DNA from: Aplidium turbinatum
Lineage: Eukaryota > Chordata > Ascidiacea > Aplousobranchia > Polyclinidae
DNA: 64,000 nucleotides
Assembly: GCA_918807975.1 (NCBI GenBank)
Contig: OU964922.1
Span: 1,922,001 to 1,986,000 of the forward strand
Reading direction: 5' to 3'
Shown here: positions 1 through 12,544 of the stretch, one piece after another
Position numbering within the stretch: position 1 is the stretch's first letter
Layout of the letters: each line of letters starts with the position of its first letter
Position numbers and translations under genes: made by a program
Notes under the pieces: model-generated
The model's database searches: none
Seen by the model: only the letters and a program-made list of their open reading frames with translations
Told to the model about the DNA's origin: nothing

Positions 1-1710
1 AAACGCACTTTATGGTTTCACAAATCAAAATGCTTCACTAAATTCAAGTAACTGGAAGTGTTTATAGAAAAGTATTGAACCAAGACAAATGTCATCATCA
101 TTTTTAGCCTGTGAGTGCCCACTGAAGAGCGAAAGCCTTCCCCTTTTCATGCCAATATACATAATACAATACATGACAAATATACTGTGAAGAAAATCTT
201 ATTGTGTAACAGATTGTTGTCAAAAGGATATAAGATATAATTGTTGTCAATTATAATCAATGGTCGAAGCAACCAGGTGCGTCATAGAGTTCACTTACAG
301 TAGGAAGAACAGTGGAAAGAAAAAACGTAATAGTTTAGAAAAGAACCAGTATAAAGATTTAAGTAAAACAAAAAATATGGTTGTGCTTATCTGATGCAAA
401 GCAACCATGACAATCTGTACTACAATTATAGATCGCCATAAAAGCAACCCATACGTTGCAGTATATCCTGAAATATCATAATTGACACATTGTACTGACG
501 ATAATATTGTGACTTTTAAGGTGTTGGCTATCTCTGGATTTGATTGAATACTTAATAATAATACCATGCTCCATCATGTTGGGTTTCAACTTCATTGTCT
601 ATGTTCTAACAACATATAAAGTGACTTGTGGTCGCAAAGTTGTCAACAAGGTGAGATTAAAACCTGAACAAGTTTTTTTAAGTTACACACAGTGTTTTTG
701 CAAAGTTTAAGCATGTAAAAAAGTTTTTGAATATTATCTTCGCCGTTTGATTGAGCTCAGACTATAGACAAAGTTAAAGTTACCTTTCACTCCTCATAGC
801 ACATGACTAAGGAACTGTTTTACAACAGCTAAGGCAAATCGCTACTACCACAGCGAACCCACAGCATCAGGCTAAAACAGGTCGTTTGCGTCTAATTTTG
901 TGAAATAAAAAGTGAAAGAATTAACATTCCTATTATGCATGTTTATAACTCTCCTATAGTGAGAGCAGTATCATTGAATCAAGCAGGTCTATCTAGAAGT
1001 GGACGACTGGACAATTTTGCATACATGATTACATACCGACAGAAGATCATCACAATCATCAAGCAGTTGGAATCTCCTGAATTTCAAATTTTTGGAATTC
1101 ACAAAATTTAAGCAATTTCTGTGTTCTGAACATATATGATAATAACTCATCCAAAGCAACTTTCATTAAAATTTGAAAGTAATGGAATTTCAACCACCTT
1201 ATCTAAGTTTGTACAAAGTAGAGTCTAATCATCTTTTAACCGTATGTCTTCTTTACTTCGTTTGACAATAATTTGTTACCGCCTGACAGTGACATGGCAT
1301 TGTTACAAGAATGACGCAAAAATTACATTTCTTTAGAGCACCACCAAAACCTCCGACGTCAAACGCAACTTGATATTCTCTTGGACACTTTTTTTGACTG
1401 TTGGTGGAACGTGGATATTTGGATTCTTTGTGTTTGCTTCGGACTCTATTAAAGGCGTACAAATTGCATTTTCCTATGTTTTTACTATTTTGAATTCACT
1501 ACAAGGTAAAATCCTAACAAGATTCTAAATTGATGATGATTAGACCTATAGCGTTTTTAATTTTGTTTAGTCGAAAGTGATTGAAACTCTCATAAAACCT
1601 TCTACAGTACTTACAAGGGGTAGATTACAGTTTATTTGCCTTCTTCAGTATCTTTTGAAAATTAAGGAAGAAAATATTTTCTGGGTTAATGCAGTTCGGT
1701 AATCCATTTC
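1..1710. other. Intergenic DNA, no gene seen
   Basis: AT-rich sequence with only short reading frames. The longest is a 90-codon frame on the minus strand (295-567) that is hydrophobic and resembles no family I know. I see no repeat shared with the rest of the window. Confidence 0.5.
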
Positions 1711-1861
1711 TTATTTAAAGCTGAATGGTAACTATAGAAATTTTACCAGCAATGTGAGATTACAAAAATAATGAAAAATGAAGTTAGAGATGTCATAGAA
1801 AGACTCACAGATGGAAAATCAAGTGGGATAGATGAAATTATTTAAAGCTGAATGGTAACTA
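1711..1861 (+). mobile_element. Short LINE reverse-transcriptase scrap between 24-bp direct repeats
   Basis: Positions 1762-1839 read in frame as a piece of a LINE reverse transcriptase: after a lead-in it reads EVRDVIERLTDGKSSGIDEI, the GKSxGxDxI block found just before the first catalytic region in RTE- and jockey-type enzymes. The piece is bracketed by two perfect 24-bp direct repeats (1711-1734 and 1838-1861), so about 103 bp was inserted or the host sequence was duplicated around it. The repeat is longer than most LINE target duplications. The clade is uncertain; the RTE-like C-terminal fragment near 36.3 kb is a possible relative. Confidence 0.6.
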
Positions 1862-2145
1862 ATGAGAAAAATTAGTCAAACAAGAATTCACATTTATCTT
1901 TATTTCCGTCAACGTTTTTTTTTACACAATCTATTCTAACCCAATGGGTAACTTACTCTTGTTATGATTAATCCTTCACACATTTCATCGAACTATAATG
2001 AAGAGTTAATACTCATTAAAAGGCCATTGTGTTCGCATCAAAATAAATTTCGTTCAGAGTTTAGTTTGTCTTTAATTTTCAAAGAAATACACTGTCGCAT
2101 TTCTGTCAAATTATTTTTCCACAAAGAGTGTTTTCCCACAAAATG

Positions 2146-2536
2146 TGCACTGTGGCCACCTGAAGATACGGCCTGATTTGTCACATTTTGCAGATTTTGG
2201 GTACGCTAGGCCTACTGCTAGTGTCTGACTGACATTTTTGATATGTTATTCCTTTATATAAAAGCTTTTTTTTAGCTTGGGGAAGCAGTAGCAAATGATA
2301 AAAACTAAGTTGAAAAATGCTGAATCTCACTGTTATTGAAAAATTAACAGTCTGACTAAAATCTTCGCTATCAAAATTTCTTTGTTTTTAAACATCTGAT
2401 GATGTTAAAACCTATTGTGTCATCTGGGGAAAACAGTAAAGAAAGCGTAAAAATATAATTTTCAGAAAAATTTATTTAAACATTCGCCCAAAGTTAGAAC
2501 AATCTGGAAATTTCTGCAAAGTGTGACAAATCAGAA
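2146..2536 (-). mobile_element. MITE family M1, copy 1
   Basis: This matches 61150-61617 in reverse orientation over most of its length. The left end carries the terminal words GGCCACCTGAAGATACGG and ATTTGTCA, which pair with the opposite end of the other copy. The interior holds a short palindrome (CAGACTGTTA...TAACAGTCTG) present in both copies. The right terminus is lost after about 2536. No coding capacity. Family assignment beyond non-autonomous DNA transposon is not possible from the ends. Confidence 0.7.
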
Positions 2537-3560
2537 ACACAACGTTAAAGAAGCCACTGGTCAGGTTGGATTTTTATGTCACAAAATGATTTGACCTGTT
2601 TAATATCTATCCCATGTTTTTAAGAGGGTTAGTATGTTGTTGAATATCTAGACTAGAACATAGCTGATGCCAATTCACTTTATTTATGGCCATCAAAACA
2701 AACATAATATTATGACATTACATAGATTTATAAAAAGGTAGAAACGACAAAATTCAAACGTTGAAACGTGCTCTAAGTGCAGACGTTGAAACGTGCAGAC
2801 GTTGAAACGAGACTAAAATGTAAAAAGTTGAAATGTAAAAAGTATAAATAATTTGGCCACAGAATAGTATTTACACTTCCGTTACTTTTGTAGTTACAGT
2901 AGTTTCGTTTTTACTATAGCAGATTTTGTGTATATTCAGGTTTCTTTTTGTTTTTGATGTACATTGTACGACAAGAATTGCTGAGTGTGTTTCTTCAAAA
3001 AGCAAGAGCAAGATTGCCCACAAGTAAAGGGTAAGTTTTCATTTCAGAGTTCTGACAGTCTTAATTTTGGGTGGGAACCAATATTCTGTGGCTTTTCCAA
3101 CCTTTTATGATATGCCACGTAAAGTCTGCATCACTTTCTGTTGAGTTTTGAGAATTCAACTTGTGCCATTCAACATTGGTGACCATTTGTGGTCAGATTC
3201 AACTCAATTTATATCATCGGCTCCTTTCAAATTAGTTCAACAAAATGGCTTTAATTAAATAACTGAAGAAAATAACGACATACTGTAGTGTTTGGTATTG
3301 AAATTAGTGCAAGTTTAAATGCGCAAAAAAAATGGTTTAAAAAATCTTTACGCTAAATACTTCATGCTCTGGTGGGATTTTTGCTTAGCATTGATCATAT
3401 TTTGTAATATTAATAATATTTATTGTTTCGCTTTATATTTTATGTTAGAGTGATCTATATATGTTGTACAGTACAATCGATCTAGTTTATGTTTTGTTAG
3501 TTGTAGGAAAAACTGTAAAAAGCAGAGACGTATAATGAGATTGAAACATTACCGTAACAA
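2537..3560. other. Intergenic DNA with a short iterated word
   Basis: No gene seen. Around 2755-2850 the word GACGTTGAAACG recurs three times with a related GTTGAAATGTAAAAAGT motif, a small local tandem array. The rest is unremarkable AT-rich sequence. Confidence 0.4.
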
Positions 3561-3562
3561 AA

Positions 3563-4428
3563 TGATGTGTTCTGTGTTCCTTTCAAAATCCTCGAAAGAC
3601 TGATCTATGCCCGCGTCAATCCAATCATCGACCCGCTCTTTCCAAAAGAGCAAGCTGGGTTCCAGTGCGGAAAATCCACCGTTGATCAGGTCACACTCTT
3701 GACCCAAGGCATCGAGGACTGCTTTGAGGCAAAAAAGAAGGCCGCGCTTTCTTTCTAGATCTCACAGCTGCCTAAGACACCGTATAGCAGCGCGTCCTTA
3801 CTTGCAAGCTTCTTCGCCTGCTTCCTGACAGACATATGGTTCATAAGATCATGGAACTTGTCAGGAATCGAAGCTTCACCCTCACCACAGGCAACTCACA
3901 GAGAAGCAGACTGAGACACCAGAAATACAGCGTCCCACAGGGATCGTTCCTGGTTCCACTTCTTTTCAACATCTACACCCACGACCTGCCAAGCACGGTC
4001 TCCGCAAAATACGCTTGTGTGGTGGAACTGGCAATTTTCCACTCGAAAAACCTATAAGGCAGTTTGAGCCAAGACATGAAGACCTTCTCAACTTATCTCT
4101 AGAACTGGCAACTGAAACTCAGAGAAACCAAAACAGTGGCTGCAGCTTTCCATCTACACAATCGGGAAGCTAATCGTGAGCTACATGTTCAGAACAGTAG
4201 AAAACCTCTGTCCTTCTGCCCAGAACTAGACACTAGACACTGGTGGGGTGACACTAGACAGATCGCTCACATACCACCACCATTTGGTGTCACTGCGAAA
4301 GAAACTGAAATCCCGCGCTGCCCTACTCAAGACAGGCAGGCTCCACCTGGCAGCCTCCACCTGGGGGCGAAGACTGACACTTTGCGCATTAAAGGGCCTA
4401 GCCCTTGTCTATTCTTCAGCAGAGTACT
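3563..4428 (+). mobile_element. Decayed jockey-like LINE fragment (RT domain)
   Basis: Plus-strand fragments read as one non-LTR reverse transcriptase. The first (3567-3758) has FKILERLIYARVNPIIDPLF and EQAGFQCGKSTVDQVTLL, the fingers region. The second (3836-4057) has PQGSFLVPLLFNIYTHDLP, the block before the YADD active site; the active-site segment reads KYACVVELAIF, so the two catalytic aspartates are lost. Later pieces match the connection region (LDRSLTYHHHLVSLRKKLKS). The copy carries several stops and frame changes and ends abruptly at about 4428. The same family recurs at 11.2-12.3, 55.5-56.8 and 56.9-58.4 kb. The clade is inferred from general resemblance only. Confidence 0.75.
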
Positions 4429-4439
4429 CTGGACACTAC

Positions 4440-4820
4440 TCGGCTATCATCAGAAGGTCCTTATCTATTTGAATAAGGAGCTTCTGATGATCCTCCTTTT
4501 TGGTGAAACAGGCTGTGAAGGGTTTAGAGACTAATAACTATATTTGATTTAATATAAAATATAAATGTATATATAAAATATATTAAATCAAATATAGTTA
4601 TTACTATCTGAATCCTTAACAGCCTGTTTCACCTCAAACGGATCATCAGAAGAGTCTTATTCAAATAGAATCTATTTTTTTTATTCTATTTTCAAATATT
4701 TAATATTAAAATATTATTCAAACAAATTCTATTTGAATAAGACTCTTCTGATGATCCGTTTGAGGTAGAACAGGCTGTTAAGGATTCAGATAGTAATAAC
4801 TATATTTGATTTAATTCGCT
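4440..4820. repeat. Triple inverted/direct repeat with hammerhead-like motifs
   Basis: Three copies of an ~90-bp unit lie in a row: plus (about 4456-4545), minus (about 4583-4668) and plus (about 4717-4818), so the segment can fold into alternative long hairpins. Each copy contains CTGATGA, a short loop, then GAAAC or a one-base variant (CTGATGA at 4484-4490, its complement at 4643-4649, and 4748-4754), followed by CAGGCTGT. This order matches the conserved core of a hammerhead ribozyme. The first base pair of stem II would be a mismatch and stem I is only 3-4 bp, so activity is doubtful. Confidence 0.5.
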
Positions 4821-5620
4821 CTGCTTTGCTTTTTTGCTTAGGATTGAGCACTTTTTGTAGTATTAATAGTTTTCCTTGATATAAAATATATTATATTATA
4901 TAACAATTATATTTTATGCGCCAGAACATATACATTCACATTGAGTGGAGATAGTGGAAAAAGAGAAATTTAAGATGTCGACGAAAAACAAAAAACCTTT
5001 GCCATTGTGGAAAACAGTGAGTGAATATGTTAATTTGGTGCCAACTTGGAATATTGCAATATTGTTATTCTATTTAATTAATGCAAAAATATAAGTGCAT
5101 GCTAGTTCAATAAGCGCGAAAAAGTTTCTTGCTTTGTAAAATTTGTTAACTACTATAGCAAGTGAAATACTGAAACAAAAATTATTTGGTTAAAAAGAAA
5201 GTCGGGTACCACAGAGTGGAATAGAGTATATTAAGATTTGATGTATGTTTAAGTCCGTTGCTTATGATACCTTGAGCATTTTTAACTGTTTATTCAATGT
5301 ACAGTATTATATTGTTCTCAGAGCTTTGTAATATCATTAATACAAGTAAAATAGAAAAAACAAAACAAAAAAAAACAGTAAAATTGTAAAAATGTGTTGA
5401 AATTTTAAAATAACCTTAAAAAATGTAACCCATAGTTTTTTTGTTTATGAAAGTGATCCGTGCTGATATCGTGTAGTCGAGAACTTCACAAGTAAAGAAT
5501 TCTGTTCTGCCAACTGCGAATGTCCAGTCAAAAAAGAGCTGACAGCTTTTTTATGTTTTCTATACACTGCCGATTACGAAATCAGTTGTACAATCTCTGT
5601 ATAAAATTTTATGGCACAGT
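4821..5620. other. Intergenic DNA, nothing recognised
   Basis: AT-rich, no reading frame of note and no clear match to another part of the window. Confidence 0.4.
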
Positions 5621-5875
5621 ATTGTTACAATTACACTTTCGTTACAATCTCAATTTTGTTGCAATTATAATTTTTTTACGATTAGAATTTTGTTAAAATC
5701 ACAGTTTCGTTACAATTAAAGTTTTCTTATAAATACAATTTCGTTTCGATTACAATTTTCTTACAACTACGATTTTGTTACAATTATAATTGCGTTACAG
5801 TTACAATTTTGTTACAATAACAATATCGTCACAATTACAATTTATTTCAATTGAAATTTCATTACAACTAAATTT
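5621..5875 (+). repeat. Degenerate minisatellite of TTACAATT-type units
   Basis: About 14 diverged units of 17-19 bp on the pattern GTTACAATTACAATTTC run head to tail. Units differ by several substitutions, so the array is old. No coding potential. Confidence 0.7.
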
Positions 5876-6167
5876 GTGTGATGTGTAATGTACAATAATA
5901 TGAAACGTGGGTAATTGTTGACGCTTTATGTGTAAATAAACAATGTAAAAACTTATCAAATAATCATCAAAATCATAATCTTATAAGAAAAACATACGAA
6001 TTGATTATTATGTAAACACTTCATTACTAAAAAGTAGTCAAGTATGATGAATAGAACAATCACCCACTGCGAAATAATTGGATTTCAGGCGGGTTGTCAA
6101 ACAATCTTTTAATTTCGTTATAATGGAGTAACCATTTCAAGAGGTTGGTTTGGTTAGTTGGTTTTTG

Positions 6168-6440
6168 TATCTTTATCCTCGGACTGAGAAAGCCTTGATA
6201 AGTTATTCCTGGTAGTTTCGCTTACTTGTAAAGGCTCTTGCCTCAGGGCCGGTTAACGAGATTGACAGAGTGGAGTATCCGATTCTTGAAATGTTGTTGT
6301 CGGGAAATTAATCCATCCATTATGTGCTGCTGAATGGAAGCGGTTCTGAAATACGTTGCTCAAGCGCACAGAGTCAACAAGCGCTGCGTAATCTTGACAT
6401 TCTTGAACAGGGCGCGTAGTCACTGAGCTAACGAAGCGTG
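6168..6440 (-). mobile_element. tRNA-derived SINE, uninterrupted copy
   Basis: On the minus strand this matches, in order, the tRNA-like head at 22831-22938 and the body at 26148-26336. Shared words include TAGCTCA (A-box region), GTGCGCTTGAGCAACGTA after the head, CCACTCTGTCAATCTCG in the body, and a 3' end of GTCCGAGGATAAAGAT-like sequence. Because nothing is inserted here, this copy shows what the 22.8-26.3 kb copy looked like before the piggyBac-like insertion. Confidence 0.75.
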
Positions 6441-9371
6441 CGGAAAGTCTTTAAACCTATTCGGACTAACGGGTGGACGGGTTCCATCCATACCTATAAC
6501 TTTCATCGATTACATAAAAGCTACTCGCTCAAATTAACCGAAATTTTATGACTTTTCCTAAAAATTATTCATCTTTGATTTAGTAAAAGAATGACATTTT
6601 TGTGTAATATAGTTTTTTAGTTATTAGCAGTTTTTGACACCCTACTCCCAAAATTATCTGCAAAACTAGTAAATTCAATTCAATTTTTTTCAATTCAATT
6701 TATTTTTCTTTGTCAGAATGCAAAAGAAATGATATTGTGAAAAAGAAATACAGTAACAAAACTAACAAAAGGAAAGGGTGGCAAAACCTTAATGGTTTAA
6801 GACGTGCATGAAAGGATCTAATATTGCGGTATATGCATCAATAAATATAGTTAAGCACGGCCACCAAACCTGCTACTTTAAAATAAGTTGATGAATTAGT
6901 TAAGAATCAGTCGCCTCCTCGTTCCTGGAACAACTGGAGCGCCAATTCTTAAAGCAATAAAAACACGACTGAACCCAACATCACAAAAACAAACTAATAT
7001 ACACAGTTACACACACATATTGAAATTACGTAACGGACTATCAAAACAAGGACTATTTACAGATTTCATACAGAAATAAAGTGTTCGCAGCAACGATATT
7101 AAGTAGCCTATATATTGCAGAACAAATACATAATATGGCAGCTCATTATCAAGATAAAATAGTTAAAAAAGCTTTGTTTTTTTAAATTAATTTCCTGCGC
7201 ATGTAAGAGCATAAAAAGCATGATGATATAGCAGCGTGTTTTTGGTATTTCTAATAAGAGTTGAATCATCTTTTATAGCGTCAATGAGGGATGGAGTGTT
7301 TTTGGTATCGCTAATGAGAGGTGGAGATTCTTTGGTAGTCCCTTCGTATGTCTAAATTCTATGAAATCTGAGACAAGACTTCTAACACCAAATCCGCCTT
7401 TAATTCCATTCTATACGCAATATGAATTGCTGTATATCTAGATTTCGAGTATTAAACTCTCTTCAGTACAGCTTGAATAGCGAATGAATAAACACTACAA
7501 TGAACCAGTATATATAATGCGAAAACAACACGTAGGCAACAATGACGAAACAAATGCTTCATCATCATTGTCTACCTGACAGGAGATTTGACAGTAGCGA
7601 AACGGTATAAGCGAACAACAGATAAAGGCCAACGGATAAAGCTACACGTTGAGAAAACTGCGTGAACAATAATATCAAAGTGGAACAGTATACTTTGGTA
7701 GTGCCGATGAAGGATGTAGTGTCTGAGTTGTTTCAAGCATCTTTTCCAAACCAACCTAAATAATAATCTTACGAAAAGTCAAGCGATCCTCTGAACGAAC
7801 ATAATAGCTTATAATAATCAGGGAGTAGTTAGATGCAAGCTGGTAGTAACATAGTGATATAATCTTATCTGGGAAATATTAAATTATACAAAATGGTATA
7901 GTAGCTTATTCATGGAAGAGTAAAGATAGTAGGCTAATCATCATCCTTATCCGGTCGGGTGTAATATATAAGGTATACGTATAGCAAGATATGTTAATGT
8001 ATAATATAGTAATATATGATATGTAGGATAAATTTACAAAAGTGGCATTTGGAAAGGCATGCTATACCAGGATATGGTGCAACAATCAATAATACAGTCA
8101 GATAATTAAAGAGTTACAGCATAGGTTGTTAGAGGTTAATTTTCAAAACGCAAGTGCTTTTTCAAGTTACTGCAAAATATTGAAAAGGTTTCAATTTCAG
8201 TGATGGTTTTCGGGAGATGGTTCCACACTTTAACTCCACTAAACTGAATGGATTGTTGAGTCAAGCTTTTGGAGAAGTAGGGGAGGAAAAAGTGATTGTT
8301 GCTTCAGGTTGATATTGAGTGCAAATTGTTATTAAGTTGAAATAGAGAATTAAAGCATTGGGGTAAGTGATTGTGTTTGAGTTTGAACATAAATTTTGCA
8401 GTTTCTATTGTGTATAGTTCGTCAATTGTGAAGAAATTATGGGATTCAGAGTGATTTGATTCATGTTTTGCAATCATTTTTATAAATTTGTTGCAAATCT
8501 TTTGAAGCTTTTTTAAAACAGTTACATGACCATGCTTCCATACACTTATGCAATACCGGAGATTGCTTTCAATTAAGGAATGATAAAGGCAAATCAAATT
8601 GTTGGTGTTTAGGTAGGGCTTAACCTTGCAGATAACTCCAAAGTTTTTGCGAAGTTTTTGCAGTAAAGATAGCATGTGGGGTTTCCATGACAAGTCTTCG
8701 CTCAGCAAAATGCCCAGAAAAATAATAGTGTTGACACGTTCAATGGGTTGATTGCATATAGACAGTGTGTAAGAGAGGTTTGAAAGTTTATTTGTATTAT
8801 TGAATAACATGTATTTTGTTTTTTTTACATTTAGTGATAACTTATTTGCTGCTAACCAATTTGTTACTCCTGTCATTTCCTCATTCGCCATTTCGAAAAG
8901 TTTATCATAATTTTTACTGCAAAAGAATAAATTGGTATCGTCAGCAAACATTATAGATTCAGAGTGTACTAAACATCTCGAAAAATCATTAACATAGATT
9001 AAAAATAATAATGGTCCAAGGATCGATCCTTGTGGTACTCCATAACATATTTCTCTTTTAGCAGACATTGAGTGAGATACTTCTACAACTTGAAATCTGT
9101 TTTGTAAGTAACTTCTGAACCAGTCATGGGCTATACCCCTAATACCAAAATAGTAAAGTTTGTTTAGCAGAATGTGGTGATTGATAGTATCAAATGCTTT
9201 GGACAGGTCCAAAAATATACCTAGTGTTGTTTCTTTTCTTTCAATTGCATTTGAAATTTTATCAACAAGATGTAATGCTGCATGACTTGTTGAGTGATTT
9301 TGTCTGAAACCAAACTGCTGACCATAAAAGAAGTTATTGCCTTCTAGAAAATTGTATATTCTATTGTACAT

Positions 9372-9822
9372 TATGTTCTCAAGTACTTTTGAAATTGATG
9401 GTAATAAACTGATAGGTCGATAATTACTGCAGTCTTCTGCTTTCCCTTTTTTAAATACAGGTATTACTTTAGATGTTTTGAATGATGATATGAATTTGCC
9501 ATTGGTTAAGGATAGGTTAAATATATGTGCAAGTGCAGTAAGTATATTGTCTGGGGAAGCTTTTATAATTTTTGTTGGTATTTCATCAATGCCACAACTT
9601 AGTTTGGATTGAAAGGAAGAGAGAATTTGCTTAATTTCAAGAGTGGTGGTGGGCTGTAAAAAAATTGATTTACTAATAGGATTGGAAAGGTATTCTGAAA
9701 ATTGTGAAGTTTTGTTTGGGACTTTATCAACTAGCTTTGAGGCAATTGAAGAAAAATATTCATTAAAGTAGTCAGCTTTATCTTTGTTGTGAGTTAAGAT
9801 TTTATCTCCAGCAGCCAGACGG
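9372..9822 (-). other. RT N-terminal stretch of the CR1-group ORF2
   Basis: This stretch has no long ATG-started frame but reads through in the ORF2 frame on the minus strand: HNKDKADYFNEYFSS, a LSCGIDEIPTKIIK block, and NYRPISLLPSISKVLENIMY leading into the main RT frame. It shows that the endonuclease and RT parts belong to one polypeptide gene. Confidence 0.6.
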
Positions 9823-10997
9823 GACTATTTGTTGCACTTGCTTCTCCCTAATAGCTGATTTAAAACACTCCAGGTGCTTTTAAGATCATTTTTGTGTTTT
9901 AACAGAGCAATTTTGAAATGATTTTGCTTTTTGAGTTTCAGTGATCTAACATAAAAGTTTCTCAGAGCATTGTACCGGGATTTATTTATTTCAGATGATT
10001 TTCTAATGTACTTTTTATATGCAAGTTGTTTTTTTCTATGAAGTTCACAGAGTTCAGCATCATACCAACATTGGGTTTTCGTGTGTTTTACTGATTTGAA
10101 GTTCATCTGGTCCTTTGTCTCCATTCATAGAATTTGAGCATACGCTGACGACGACTGATTTGACAGGAAAACTATTTTTAAATAATTCGGAGTAATTGTT
10201 AAAAAACCTATTGTAAGCTGCATCAGTGTTAGTTTTTTCCATTATATTTTTAGTGTTAAACTCTGATAGTCTTTTAACAAAATTACAGATGTTTGTGTTA
10301 CTAAAGCACCTTTTCTCTTTGAAGTGGGAAAATTCTTGAATTAAACCTAATTGAGAGCATTGTATTACAGGCAGATGGTCAGCAATGCAGTCAACTATTA
10401 TACCAGCATTTGTTTTGGCATTATAGACATTTGTCCATATGTGATCAATAGCTGTGGAACTGGATGAAGTAATTCTAGTTGGTTTAGTTATCAATGGATG
10501 GAAGCTGTATTCAAACATTGCATCAACATAGTTACTAGTGTGACAGTTGTTATGGTCTAATAGATTGTAATTAAAATCGCCCATAATAAAACATTGTGCA
10601 TTTGATTTTGATATTGTTTTTATAGTTAGAAGGAGTGTCTGCAGAAAATCAGAGTTGACAGCACAAAGTGATTGAGGGGATCTATAAATAGTACCACAAG
10701 TTAACTTTTTTTTGTTCACGAATAAATCAACAAAAAGAGATTCAAACTTTTTTTCTTTCATAATAGTTAAGTCATTTCTTACAGAGAACATAAGATTATC
10801 TTTAATGTACAGTGCTACTCCTCCGCCCTTCTGTTTGCATCTGTTGTTTGCAAGAAAAACATACCCTGCTAGGGAGGTAAATTCACCAATCTGATTTATT
10901 TTTAGCCATGTTTCATTGATGGATATAATATGCGGTTTAATTGTCATGGAGGTTAAAAGTGCTTGAAGTTTAGAGAAATTGTTTGGGTTGGATAGAG

Positions 10998-12544
10998 CAG
11001 GGGTCCGCAAATACTGGGTCACGACCCAAATTTGGGTTGCGAGAACATTCACAGTGGGTCGCAAAACGGTTTAAAATTACCATAAATATAACTTGTATGG
11101 CAAAAATAAATACAATCATATAGTCTTTGATGTGCTGAGTTTCGTACAATTTGGTAGGCTACAAGAAAATTTATACTTTCGATTGTAGTACAGTAGTTAA
11201 GCCCATGGTTATATATATAGCCTGGAAGACAGCTTGAGCCAGGGCATGAAAACTCTCTCAGCTTATCTCCAGAACTGGCGACTGAAACTTAGCGAAAACA
11301 AAACTTTGGCGGCAGCTTTCCACCTATAGCCTACAATCGGGAAGTTGATCGTGAGCTACATGTTCAGAACAATGGAAAACCTCTGACCTTCTGCCCCGAA
11401 CCAGAATATCTTGGGGTGACACTAGACAGATCGTACACATACCGCCACCATTTGGTGTCACTGCGCAAGAAAATGACATCCCACGCTGCACTACTCAAGC
11501 GCCTGGCAGGCCACAGCTGGGGGGCGAGAGCTGACACTTTGCGTATAGCAGCCTTAGCCCTTGTCTACTCTTCAGCAGAGGACTGTGCACCTGTTTGGTG
11601 CTGCAGTGCACACTGCCATAACATCGGCACATCATTGGATAATTGTGCCATTCTCGCTGGCATCCAACTTTCTGAGCTTCGTCACGAAGAAGCCACTCTG
11701 TTTCTTAGCCGACGGGCACTAAAGCCTAACCAGCTTCTCCACCACAAGATATCTGCTTCCCCAAACCAGCACCCCAGTCGACTGAAGTCAAGACAACCAT
11801 TCGTGCCAGCCGCTCAACTTCTGATCAACGCAGCAGAAGAACTTCATTTCTGCGGCTACTTGGGCGGACTATAAATGGAATTCTGAAAGGAAGTCAAGTA
11901 CCACCGGACTTCATTCCTTCATCCCCAACGCCGACACATGCCCCATCGGCCTGACACTACAAAGACAAGCATGGGTGCGCCTCAACCGTCTTCGTACGTG
12001 CGTCGGGCTTTTCCGGTCAACCATGCGCCATTGGGGAATTAGCCTCTTCCTCCTCCTGTGAATGTGGTGCCGAGGAACAGACTGCAGACCACATCATCAA
12101 TAACTGTACCATCTTCAAGCCACCTAAGGGAGTAGAAGGTCTGCGTGTCATGGATGATGAAACTAAATACTGGCTGCTCTCTAATAGCCTTCCAGTGTAG
12201 TCCGGGAACATCTTGAGTCTGGGCTGGTAAATAGATAGAGTAGACCCTCGGCCCCAGAGGCTTGCACGACGACGACGCGCACGGTTAATAGGTCCACCCG
12301 CTTATTCAGCCCAATTTGGTCCATTCCGGAATTACTGAAGGTATAGGAGTGGTAGAAAATTGTCTCTCGCAGCCAAAATCGTCCGGTCCCGATGTGGCCT
12401 TAATAAGTGGGGACGACCGTATTGGAATTAATATTAATTTGCAAAGTGTTTTGCGCAAAATTATATGCTTCCGAAACGTTTGGGTCGCGAAGACTTCGAA
12501 CGATTGCTTTTTGGGTCGCACCAAAAAGTATTTGCGGACCCCTG
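10998..12544. mobile_element. Non-autonomous hAT transposon with 8-bp target duplication
   Basis: The ends are an 18-bp perfect inverted repeat, CAGGGGTCCGCAAATACT at 10998 and its complement ending at 12544, followed by related GGGTC/GACCC words. The flanks are identical 8-bp copies of GGATAGAG (10990-10997 and 12545-12552), the hAT hallmark. Insertion was into the endonuclease region of the CR1-group ORF2. It has no transposase; the interior is mainly a jockey-like LINE fragment (11215-12290). The segment 12290-12480 holds GC-richer words (AATAGGTCCACCCGCTTATT, CCTTAATAAGTGGGGACGAC) reminiscent of pogo/Tigger ends, a weak impression only. Confidence 0.92.
11215..12290 (+). mobile_element. 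Jockey-like LINE 3' fragment nested in the hAT
   Basis: Reads (with frame changes) LSQGMKTLSAYLQNWRLKLS, LDRSYTYRHHLVSLRKKMTS, then CAPVWC and AILAGIQLSELRHEEATLFL, and the C-terminal zinc-knuckle region around CGAEEQTADHIINNCTIFKP. An internal deletion lies near 11.62 kb. The 3' end has a short CGACGACGACG tail (about 12265-12278), the same tail as the copies ending at 58418 and 55521. Confidence 0.8.
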
